This document shows positions 34,022-64,000 of a stretch of DNA of 64,000 nt, piece by piece; within the stretch, counting starts at the first letter, position 1, and each line of letters opens with the position of its first letter. The stretch is from Theristus sp. LFF4_11 (lineage: Eukaryota > Nematoda > Chromadorea > Monhysterida > Xyalidae). The notes beneath the pieces are model-generated. The model had not been told where the DNA came from and made no database searches. It saw only the letters and a program-made list of their open reading frames with translations. The stretch lies in assembly GCA_030248135.1 (NCBI GenBank), contig JASANC010004087.1:186001-250000 (forward strand), given 5' to 3'. Both the position numbers and the translations under genes were made by a program.

Positions 34022-36866
34022 ATGGCAACGCCACGGCAAATGGCGCAAACGGACAAGGCGATTCTACAGCGATTTTTGACCCTCGATCAGAACAATCGAA
34101 CGCAGTGCATGTACATTTGGATCGACGGCACTGGGGAGCAGCTGCGGGCAAAGACAAAATCAGTGGACGGAACTGTGAAAAGTGTTGACGGTCGGCGAAT
34201 CCCAGTGTTTAAAAAATGTGTCAGAACATGCAAAAAAGCTCCACCCGTTGTCACAAAAACTGTCCTGTCCCAAACTGATGTTTACCACGTGTTGAGTTTT
34301 GGGGCAGGTTTTGAGACCGGACAGGTTTTGGGGTTCGGTTTTGGCGCTTCCTTTAAGACATTGTTTTGCTTGAAGTCAGGTCAGTGTGACCATTACAATT
34401 TTCTTTCAATTACAGAACTACCGGTGTGGAATTTCGACGGTTCCAGCACTGGTCAGGCGTCCGGCGAAAACTCGGATGTTTATTTGCAACCGGTGCGCTT
34501 GTTTCCGGATCCGTTCCGTGGTGGCGACAATAAATTGGTGCTCTGTGAAACTGTCGATTTCGAGATGAAACCAACTTGTATGCATTTGTTTTATGGTTCA
34601 AAAAATTACTTTCTGATTTTCAGTTGTTTCAAAATCATTTTCTAAAATGAACAAGCAAATTTATTTCAATTCGCTTAAAGTACAGCTGATTTGGGCTCGG
34701 CATTGAACTCTGAAGTGTCAGCACACCATGACCGTCCTTTGATCAGCAGTACACCCCCCCCCTGTACTTTCAGCGACCAACCGACGTCGCACCTGTGAGG
34801 CGGTGATGAACGAGGCAAAGGACCAGCATCCTTGGTTTGGCATTGAGCAGGAATTCACGTTTCTCGATGCTGACCGTCATCCATTTGGATGGCCGAAAAA
34901 CGGATTTCCTGGCCCGCAGGGACCCTACTATTGTGGTGTTGGCGCTAACAAAGTTGGTCGCTGCTAAAGTATAATTGTAGCTGTTTCATTAAATATTTGT
35001 TTCATCTTCATGCAATTCAGGGCACCGAGAAAACTAATGTAAAATCACTACTAAAACTGCCACAAATGTCAAGTGTTAATAGCAAACCGTTTTTGATAGC
35101 CCCGTTTTCTCAAAGTTATGAGCGCACTGTAATCGTGTAACTTTATTCTGATCAATCAACCAATCTGTGAAAGTATGTTTTTGCGTTTTTAATTTTCCCA
35201 CTTCCCTGCATTCTCAGGTGTACGGCCGCGACATCGTCGAGGCACACTATCGCACGTGTCTGTATTCGGGGGTGACGATCTCTGGCACAAACGCTGAAGT
35301 GATGCCTGCACAGGTGGGCACAAAATCCAGAGTAGTTTGCGGTTGCGTTGTTGGAGTCAACTAGGGCTGCGTTGCGCAATGTTTGGGCATCCGATCCACC
35401 GAAAACTCAATTCCAGCCATGTTAATTAGATCCACCGTAACCAACGATTGGAATAGTCGAATGGTTAGGTGTACAGTATGGCCGAATAAATAAAGCAGTC
35501 CTTGTATTCTCCATCAAGGCGGGATCAGTCGCTAGGAGTGATCTTTTTCAAGAAGGCCATGATAATTTCCAATCGTGTCTGTACAAGAGAAAGAATGAAC
35601 AGAACATAGCATGAAGAATCAATTGGTTAAAAACAAACAAGTCAAATTTGACTCACAATTAGGTTCCTAAAGGATTTTTTTTTCATTCAAATTTTGGGTG
35701 CTCCTTACACCGAGAAAAAAGGTTACTCGGCCATTCCGTAAAATATAATCGTGAATGGCCTGATTTTCAGTGGGAATTCCAAGTGGGCCCGTGCGAGGGC
35801 ATCAACATGGGCGACGAATTGTGGCTCGGCCGTTTCCTGTTGCACCGGGTGGCGGAGGAGTTTGGTGTGGTCGTGTCGTTGGACCCGAAACCGATACCGG
35901 GCGATTGGAATGGAGCTGGATGCCACACAAACTTCTCGACGGCCGCTATGCGAAAGGACGGTGGACTCCGGTTGGTTGCAGTTATTTTTCATTCATTTTA
36001 TTTCGCAAGATTGCGGGATGCTCCGCTAAAACTGTTAAGACAGCATGAGATACAGCAGTTGCTGATGAGTACTGAAGTGAACTGTCTGTCAGTCGGTTCC
36101 AACAAATACACACAAATTTTTGTTTGCACATGAGCAACCAGCCACATTGCGGGACCAGCAATGCCAAGCAAATCATGCCGGTCACAACTGAGACAACGGG
36201 GCTACTAAAACGACTACGCATTTTTTTACTGGCTGTTTTCGTTACCATTTTGGTACTGCAGTGAATCGATTGTTTCTGCAAATTCCAGCGCGATTGAGGC
36301 CGCGATTGCGAAGCTCGCCGCAGCACACAACGAGCACATTGCCTACTACGATCCACGTGGCGGCCGTGACAACGAACGTCGTCTGACCGGCCAACACGAG
36401 ACTGCCACCATCGAGAAGTTCTCATCGGGTGTCGCCAGTCGCGCCGCCTCCATTCGAATTCCACGCCAGGTGGCCGAAGATCAAAAGGTGTGCCAACCGA
36501 GCACTGTTCGTGGAGATACTGCTTGTTAATCAATCACAAACTGAAGTTAATTGGTATGACAGCCTTGAGGTGGAGATTCTGCAAATGAACACAACCAGCT
36601 GATTGGCTGGAATGGAACAACCGGGCAAGCAGTGTCAAGCAAGCATGAGCCAACCAATCAGCATGTGCAGGGTTTTTGGTCGCATTAAGTATCTGAAATT
36701 TTTCTAAACCGTATAACGTTGCATGGAGATTTTCCAGGGCTACTTCGAGGACCGTCGCCCGTCGTCGAATTGTGACCCGTACCGAGTGACAGAGGCCTTG
36801 GTTCGCACGGTGTGCATGGGACGCAAACTCAGTCAACGCTATGTGCCTGACCCACGGAGTCATTGA
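34022..36866 (+). CDS. GLUL: Glutamine synthetase, type II
   Basis: Seven exons (34022-34190, 34416-34577, 34774-34952, 35218-35313, 35771-35970, 36289-36487, 36738-36866) encode 377 residues, the normal length. It makes glutamine from glutamate, ammonia and ATP in the cytosol as a decamer. Signatures are all present: [62 protein letters not shown], the active-site loop segment ASIRIPRQV, and [11 protein letters not shown]. No targeting peptide is seen. The start follows an acceptor-like TTCTTCAG 34 bases upstream and matches family length. Introns 3 and 5 use GTTGGT donors. Intron 4 contains a small MITE (35472-35740). AATAAA signals are near 37281 and 37325. Confidence 0.97.
35472..35740. 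mobile_element. Small TA-flanked MITE, copy A
   Basis: Left end TACAGTATGGCCGAATAAA, right end the complement of TACGGAATGGCCGAGTAA; about 269 bp, TA at both tips as in Tc1/mariner MITEs. It is in intron 4 of glutamine synthetase, ending 30 bp before exon 5. An inverted copy is at 42053-42330, and one end recurs at 63515. Confidence 0.75.
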
Positions 36867-37467
36867 TGCCCCGAAACACACGCTGATTGGCTGCTGACGC
36901 TTTTCTTATATGAATCACTTCAATTTATTGCCAGACAGGATCAGCGTCTTGTTTGACCAATTAATCTTTGAAAAATATCACTCGACTTTTTTTGAATGAG
37001 CGAGATTTTCTTCTCAGGTGTTGCTCGTAGAAGTATAGTCTCCTTTATGTTTATCCTACATGTATTCTTTGTATTTTTTTTCGATTCTATTGTCTCATTC
37101 GGGAAAAGAACAGGGGTAGTGTTATGAAACAGCATTTCTACTTTCAAAAGTGGTAAAGTAAATCCTTTTTACTGAAATGTCGGCCTGTTTTGTGATCTAG
37201 TTTGTCTATTCGTTGTTGGATTGACTAGATTTTATTGTCGGATTCACACAAATGAAGGACAACAACACACCACCAACCAACAATAAATCGTACAACCACA
37301 CATGAATGATGAAACTGCTCAAAAAAATAAAAAACTGGAAGACAAAAGCAAAAAAATTATAAGACCCAATGCGTCGCTGCAGAACGAAATGAGAACGGTA
37401 TCAATAATTCGGCCATAATCTAAAAACAATTGATACAGAAACTCAAAAATGTGTGCTTGATAAAGCG
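36867..37467. other. Convergent 3' region of GS and MTIF2
   Basis: Plus-strand AATAAA occurs near 37281 and 37325; minus-strand AATAAA at 37231-37236. The predicted 3' ends of the two convergent genes therefore overlap by tens of bases. No ORF of interest. Confidence 0.5.
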
Positions 37468-43377
<5,910 letters not shown>

Positions 43378-43631
43378 TGTCGTTTGCGCTGAAATGCTTG
43401 CGTGAACAATTCACATTTGCAGTTTTCACGACTTGCACTTATTAGGTAGGTCACACAAGTGGGCAGATACAACTGCGAGTCTTGAAATATTGAATACCAC
43501 GAAAATTGAAATCCAATCAAAATTGGACCGTTTTTATTTTGTGAACTGGGTTTGAAACAAAATTTATCTATCTTCAACAAAGTTAACAAGACCACAATAT
43601 ATACAACACAGCGCAACAAAAAAACGGTCGA
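43378..43631 (-). promoter_or_regulatory. Intercistronic region PIN4-MTIF2 with poly(A) signal and trans-splice-like acceptor
   Basis: On the minus strand a PIN4 poly(A) signal AATAAA (43533-43538) is followed about 145 bp later by CATTTCAG, whose first exonic base would be 43388, 10 bases before the MTIF2 ATG. No separate promoter is evident. The layout matches intercistronic regions of spliced-leader operons. Confidence 0.5.
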
Positions 43632-44419
43632 TCACTTTTTGCCCTCGACCATGATGACGTGATAGCCGAATTTCGTCTTTATGGGCGGATCGGTGTAGAT
43701 CGGTTTGTCCGGTGAACTGGTGGAAAGTGAAAATGCGGCATCCTGGAATGGACCAACCATGGAGCCCCGAGTCATCCAACCAAGATCACCCTGAAAAAAA
43801 GCTATCAGTAACCACGTAAGTAGCTCAAGTACTAAGTTAGCAAAGGGAGGCACCTGTTTATACCACCAAACCTCACACACAAACCAACATCAATACTGAT
43901 AACTTTTTAAACAATCCTCCGTTTCTATCCAACTCATTTTTTGGAAAGTTCAGGACGTCCGCTACGCACAGCTACCGTCCCCAACCAGCACCACTTTTTG
44001 GCATTGCAAACTCAGCCGCATGCACGGTGACCGCAGCACTGACCCCCGAGCGCGCTTTGTCCTCGCTGTACTGCGCCGCGACTTCGTTGAAACGCACGCC
44101 TGCCTTCAGCTGCTCGATCGCCTCCAACGCCTTCGACTGTTTCTCACACAAAATGTGGCGCACCTGTGAACGCATTCTGGAATTGGCTTTGCGGAGCTTG
44201 TGTGCTCGTGTGTGCAGTCATTGAGCGATCGCTCGTGCGTGCTGTTATCAACCAACCCTGCAAAAGTGTCGTCCGTGCAAAAACGCATAGCATTTTTTTT
44301 CAGAAATCAACCACCTTGACTGATGTGCCCCCTGCTGATTCTTTCTTGTTTTTGCCACCGCCACTTGCTGCCGCACTGTCAGTTTTCTGTTTACCAGCTG
44401 CTTGTTTTTTCGGCGGCAT
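43632..44419 (-). CDS. PIN4: Parvulin-type peptidyl-prolyl isomerase PIN4
   Basis: Three minus-strand exons (44315-44419, 44044-44163, 43632-43790) give 127 residues; human PIN4 has 131. A basic, Gly/Ser/Lys-rich N-terminal tail ([12 protein letters not shown]) precedes the parvulin domain, with [43 protein letters not shown] and the terminal [17 protein letters not shown]4 isomerises prolyl bonds and is linked to pre-rRNA processing and chromatin in the nucleus and nucleolus. The ATG at 44419 matches the family start and lies 4 bases after an ATTTCAG acceptor; in-frame ATGs upstream of that acceptor are therefore unlikely starts. It is tightly packed between PASK and MTIF2 on the same strand. 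Confidence 0.96.
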
Positions 44420-45596
44420 TTTGCTGAAATTGTCCATGTTCATTTTGTTAGGTTGTTTCGTTTGTTTATTATTGCTGTTTTTTGAAATAAATATACACTT
44501 TCATTTCGGAGTTCACGAACTCTTTTTCAAAGTGCCTTCAAAAACTCATGCGACTTTTGATTTTATGTGTTTTATTTGAACACAATAGTACACTTGCACA
44601 GTTCACAGTTCATCAATGCCTAGATTTTTTTACATAAAGCAATTCCAAAATCTATACACTGCAAGACAAAAAAATTGTCACCAGAACACACACACAAATC
44701 AGTAAGTCTAAATACCGGATGGCAAAAAAGGATAAAAAAAAGAAAAGGCAAGATTATCAAGTAAACAAGAGCAGTGAATGCACTGGGATAAAAACGATTT
44801 TAACCATGTCAAACATGTCAGTATCCGTTTGTCAAAGAACGCAAAACAACAAAAAGTCTAATTGATACTTCGATCAATTGTGAGCGTTGCGGCGTCTTGC
44901 AAAATGATAAAACTTCACAAATTGGAAAAGTGTATGACACAGACACAACATCGTTATGAATACCCGAGTGACAAACAAGCGATATAATTATTTCTGCACA
45001 AAAGATGTACACACCACCTCAAATAGTCGAATCTTGGATGGTTGTGTGTTTGATGCAAAACGGTCGACTCTGAAATCACCAAAAACACGTACCTATGAAC
45101 ATAAAACATGGCATCAGTTCAATCAAACAATGTTCGTTGTAAATTTGAATTGTGATCCAAAAAATGGTTAGAGCAAAAATCTCTGAAAAAACGCTATGCA
45201 GCCCAACAAAGGCAGATTGGTTGAGTTGAGGCTCTCTGCAAAACAACAGATATTGTGTGAAACAGTGATGAATCAATCAAGATTTCAGCAACAACAAACA
45301 TGTTTCAGCGGGAGCAAGTGCACAAAAAATCACAGAGCATTTCGATTCTGACCAAAAGCTGTTTGTAACACAATAAGAATAATAACATCATTTCAGAAAG
45401 CTCGATTCACGACGATCGTGACTGAACACAAATGAACACCAAGCCAAATCAGGCGAGACGACAGATTCATACCAATTCATTTGAAAAAGAAGCGTCAATA
45501 TTGTCAAAATCTCAATTTCAGCACGAACAAAAAAATTCAGACGCTTGGCTGAATGAGGCAAACAAGCATCAATTTCCAATCAAATGGCCGATTTTG
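44420..45596 (-). other. PASK 3' UTR and PASK-PIN4 intercistronic region
   Basis: From the PASK stop (45597) the minus strand runs about 1 kb without an ORF to AATAAA at 44570-44575, then about 145 bp to the ATTTCAG acceptor (first exonic base 44423) before PIN4. This repeats the arrangement seen between PIN4 and MTIF2. Confidence 0.5.
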
Positions 45597-60305
<14,709 letters not shown>

Positions 60306-60529
60306 CTAAAAAAATGAGAAACAAATTCCGATGAAAAAGGTTTGGCTTTCGAAACGGTGAACTGTCAAACAAACCGTTTATTGGAACAGGTTGCATGGAA
60401 ACACAACAGCTGATGACGCGTGCGTTACTCTTACTAGGTAACAAGATAGAACAAGATTCCACTGAATTATCTATATAACCCAAGCGGCTACATAAAAACA
60501 ACCATAGCCCATTCATGAATACCAATACT

Positions 60530-63500
60530 TGTACAAGCCATTGAAAAACCTAAACAGTATCATTCCACCAACGTAAACAATTCAGCGTCAATCACACACA
60601 CACACCCCTCCATTCTGTTTGTGCTTGGACATGTGCTTGTTCCATAATGAAAAAAAAAACATAAACAAACTACACCGCCGTCACGTCACAGCGGTGTTGT
60701 TCCAAGTTGTAAAACTACGTATCAGAACTAGTTTCAGTAAAAAAGCGTATTTTAACGGAACGCATGACAGAATATGACACGCCTTCTTGGTGACAGTACG
60801 TTCGAGAAAAAACGTCGTTTTCACCAACAAAAACATTATTCACAGAATCACAATAAGTCTGAAATATGCAAAACCGACGCAGAATAATGTTTTCATGTTA
60901 GCATCCAGAACTACTGTGAAACCGACAAGAACAAGGGGTCTGCTTTTTTGCACGCCTTTAATCTCAATTTGTCAAAGTCAGGCTTGTCGAACAGAATAAA
61001 ACACTTGAAAACACAAACGCATTCCACAATCCGCAACCAGTATTGAAGTAAGTACAACAATATGATGCTGCAGCTTGCAGAGTAAAAAGCGAACTTATGC
61101 CCGGGAGCCCCGGAGAAGCGGAATAAGGAATACAAAAAAAACGATAAGCTGCTGGTGACGCACAGATGAGATTTTCTTTCGGGTGGCTGAAAATCTGCGT
61201 TCTAAGTTTCGCACGTTTGCACCTCTGCAACTACAGCAGAGCACAGCCGAGTCAGTTCTTCAGTTCAGCTCATTATTTTCAAGAGAGGCTGTGCAACTGT
61301 GCGTTTGCGTGTCTCGTTCGGGTTGTCTACCAACCAGCTGAACACTGCTGTTAACGGGCAAATAGCAGCCGTCTGTAAACCAGTCTCGACACTGGGAAAG
61401 CCAATAAAGCCAAACGCGACTGGCAAAAAAGAATGGGATTAGTTGGCAAACGTTTATTCTACTTCACTTTCTGTGCCATACATACAGTTTAGTTTCAGTA
61501 TGAGGATGGCATTGAGCAACTTCAAACGGTGCAAAGTCAGATAAGGTTGCAAAGAATCAGTGGTAACATTTAGCAAATTGCAGCCAACTGCAACTCAAAA
61601 AGTGATAGACCTATACAAGCGGTCGTTTCATGACAGTCTGCCAAGCGAGCAGCATTATTGTCACGTTGCGTCACTCTTTCGACACTGGCCTGATCTGCTG
61701 CTCTCACAATTCACCGAGCGGCACCAGACCAATTTGTGTGTTGCTAGCCAGTCCAGTTCGGGACGCTCTTGTGGCTCTCATTTACAAGCCCATTAAATTG
61801 ATGATAAACTGCTAAACGCGACAAATGCGTTTGCTATGCCAATGGATGGCTTTTTGGTGAAGTCACATTCTCAATAGGAGTGTGCGTCTGAAAAACCGCG
61901 CGATTTTTCATTAAAAAAAACCGATGGCTTTTGGTGAAGTCACATTCCCAACAGGTGTGTGCGTCTGAAAAACCGCGCGATTTTTCATAAAAACCGCTAC
62001 ACACGAAAAAAACGTGTCTGGCCCGAAGGTGAAAAGTAGAGAACAGCACGCTGTGCGGCACGCGAGAACCACTAACCACATGAATTCCGCCTTTTTTGTG
62101 TTCAGCCAGCTGTCTGCGCTTGATTGAATAAAAAAGAATATGTAATTACGCCGAATGCGCGTGTGTGGAAAATACAACCGAGATACTGAGACCCAGAGAC
62201 ACCACCTCCAATGCTGAGATGAGATGCGAGTTTTCTCCGGCACAGAGGTGAAATGAAATTTCATCCTGCTAATGCAAAAAAAACTTCAACGCCCCATAAA
62301 TAGAACATTGGCAACTTCCGGAGGGAGGAACTCGTATCGTATAGTTTCATGTTGCGAGTCGCATTTATCACATGACTTCTCGAAAGTATGCCAAACTAAT
62401 CAATGGCAAACGAATAAAAATGAATACCAACAGAACAGTGAGTTTGCTTCGGTCTGTTTGTTTTGTTACTGAAAGACAAAAAAACAACGCTCCAGTTTTG
62501 GCTTTTTACATTTTATGAATTCTGTTTGCATGGCTTACCTATCGTAATCAGCTGTTGCACACTGCGGATACGGCCTATTTTCATGTCTGACCAATCATTT
62601 ATTGTCAAGGTCAACTTGTCAGAAGACAAGTTTATTGCTGACATTGATTTTGACATGGTCGGCCTTTTCTCATTTCTGCCGCGTTTTTCAGACTTCACGC
62701 AGACAGTGTGTGGGTTTGATTACTGTCGTTGTGAAGACTGACAGAGTCCGGAGTTGAAAAATAGAAAAACTGTCAGACACAACAGAAAACCGTGCAAAAT
62801 TTGCCGCTGGCTAAGCAAATTATGTCCTCTTCATCATGAAGGTGCACTTTTTCTAGCCGGTTACCTTGAAATTTGTTACAATACTGGCGTTTTTAACAAC
62901 TTTTCACATACTACACTCAAAACACTTGTATTCATGAACCAATCTGCTTAAACCGAATTTTCGAATCTGCTCACCCATTATTCGAATTTCAATTTATGAT
63001 AGTTTTGCAAGAGCCTAGCCTGAAAACAGTCAATGATCGTCACACTAAAGAAGTTCACCAAAAACATTTCCCGTCCATAAAATCCCAGAAAAAAACATAA
63101 AACCAGAAAATATCAACGTCACAAAAGTGCAAAATGAAAAACAAGACGAGACGAAACACATACTAAACCGATGAACAACAGAACGAGACAGAATCGGTGA
63201 AAAAATTTGGAGCACTCTGCCCAGAACTAATAAAACCCGATGTGAAAATCGAATAAAAAATCAAACGTTTCTATGCGACTAATTTCTTCGAGACATGCAC
63301 GCGCGGCACATGTGAACACAACGAAAACACGTGAATTGTAAGCGGAGGTTCATTACGATTGAATTTCAATATTTCAAAAAACTTTGTTAGCTGTCGGTTC
63401 TTCTATATCTTCAAACGAACAGACAAATGCCGCACGCACAGTGCGCATAATTAAGCATAAACCTGCGGAGCTGAATTCTGACTCGGAAAGTTATCATAAC

Positions 63501-64000
63501 TGAATCTCTGTATGTATAGTATGGCCGATTAAACATGGCAGCTTTTTTCAGGGTTCAAGGAGCGCGCGAAATTTGAATGAAAGAAAAAAGACGTTCAGAA
63601 ACCACATTGTGTGCCAAATTTTACTCGTTTTTTTTAAACTAATGGATTATCCGCGCTGTTCTGTGCATTCTTTCTCCCTTTAGCAGAACGAAAGCCGAAT
63701 TTTGTCGACTGCACTCAAACAAACCGAAATGGAAAAGCAAACCAGCAAAATCAGCCACGAGAGTGCGCTCACTGCAACTTTCTATGTACCGCCGTGCGTG
63801 GATTATAAACTCTGCAAACGCTAAAAACACAGCACAGACGCATTGGTTTGCCTCGAAAATGGCAGATCTGGACACCCAGACGGTCTTGCCTGTCTTGCGT
63901 GTGTCGTGGAAAAAAATGGAGTGCCACTTCATCGTCCGCAAGTCTACTAAAACTCAAAAAAACAAACAAGCAAACCACTGAAAACTGAAATCTCTTGAGC
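60530..64000. other. No gene recognised; upstream region of PASK
   Basis: This should contain the PASK 5' exon(s) and promoter, but I cannot identify them. Features seen: a 75-bp direct duplication (61845-61990, with GGTGAAGTCACATTC and CTGAAAAACCGCGCGATTTT in both halves) and, from 63515, one end of the MITE family found at 35472 and 42053. Short ORFs have no resemblance to known proteins. Confidence 0.5.
63515..63690. mobile_element. Partial third copy of the small MITE
   Basis: TATAGTATGGCCGATTAAACATGG, then TTTTTTCAGGG, CACATTGTGTGCCAAATTT and TTAAACTAATGGATT follow the same order as 42053-42215. The other end is not recognisable within the expected distance. Confidence 0.6.

Overview
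The window is nuclear DNA of a metazoan. Every convincing gene is broken by short spliceosomal introns (mostly 40-300 bp, typically ending in TTTCAG or TTGCAG), there are no bacterial-type operons or ribosome binding sites, and the best matches are animal proteins (PINCH, PAS kinase, RINT1, mitochondrial IF-2). Compact genes, TTTCAG acceptors directly in front of several start codons and closely packed same-strand genes point to an animal that probably uses spliced-leader trans-splicing (nematode-like), but I cannot name the species from sequence alone.

Layout. 1-10,000 is a repeat desert: a foldback element with arms of about 0.9 kb (631-2660), a satellite array with a unit of about 158 bp and an inverted junction (4525-7450), and a hAT-type MITE with intact 8-bp target duplication (7535-8327). 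10,000-12,320 holds LACTB2 (+) facing ribosomal protein eL33/RPL35A (-). 12,400-17,600 is again repeat-rich: an inverted 15-bp minisatellite, several dispersed repeats and a second hAT-type MITE. 17,827-19,668 is PINCH/LIMS1 (+), followed by a tRNA-derived SINE and a mariner-type MITE. 22,938-27,735 is a 14-exon gene for a secreted, glycine/asparagine-rich, sequon-rich protein that I cannot assign to a family; it is the main candidate for something undescribed. It converges on RINT1 (27,984-32,317, -). Glutamine synthetase (34,022-36,866, +) converges on MTIF2 (37,468-43,377, -).

MTIF2, PIN4 (43,632-44,419, -) and PAS kinase (45,597 to about 60,305, -) are head-to-tail on the minus strand. 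Both junctions have the same arrangement: a poly(A) signal, about 145-150 bp, then a TTTCAG acceptor just before the next ATG. This is what a trans-spliced operon PASK-PIN4-MTIF2 would look like. 60,500-64,000 shows no recognisable gene.

Most annotated genes are housekeeping: translation (eL33, mitochondrial IF-2, PIN4), glutamine synthesis, RNA or acyl-ester hydrolysis (LACTB2), ER-Golgi tethering (RINT1), integrin adhesion (PINCH) and nutrient-sensing kinase signalling (PASK). Exon boundaries were set by hand by requiring GT-AG ends, matching phase and continuity with the protein family. All are in-frame totals, but none has been checked against transcripts.
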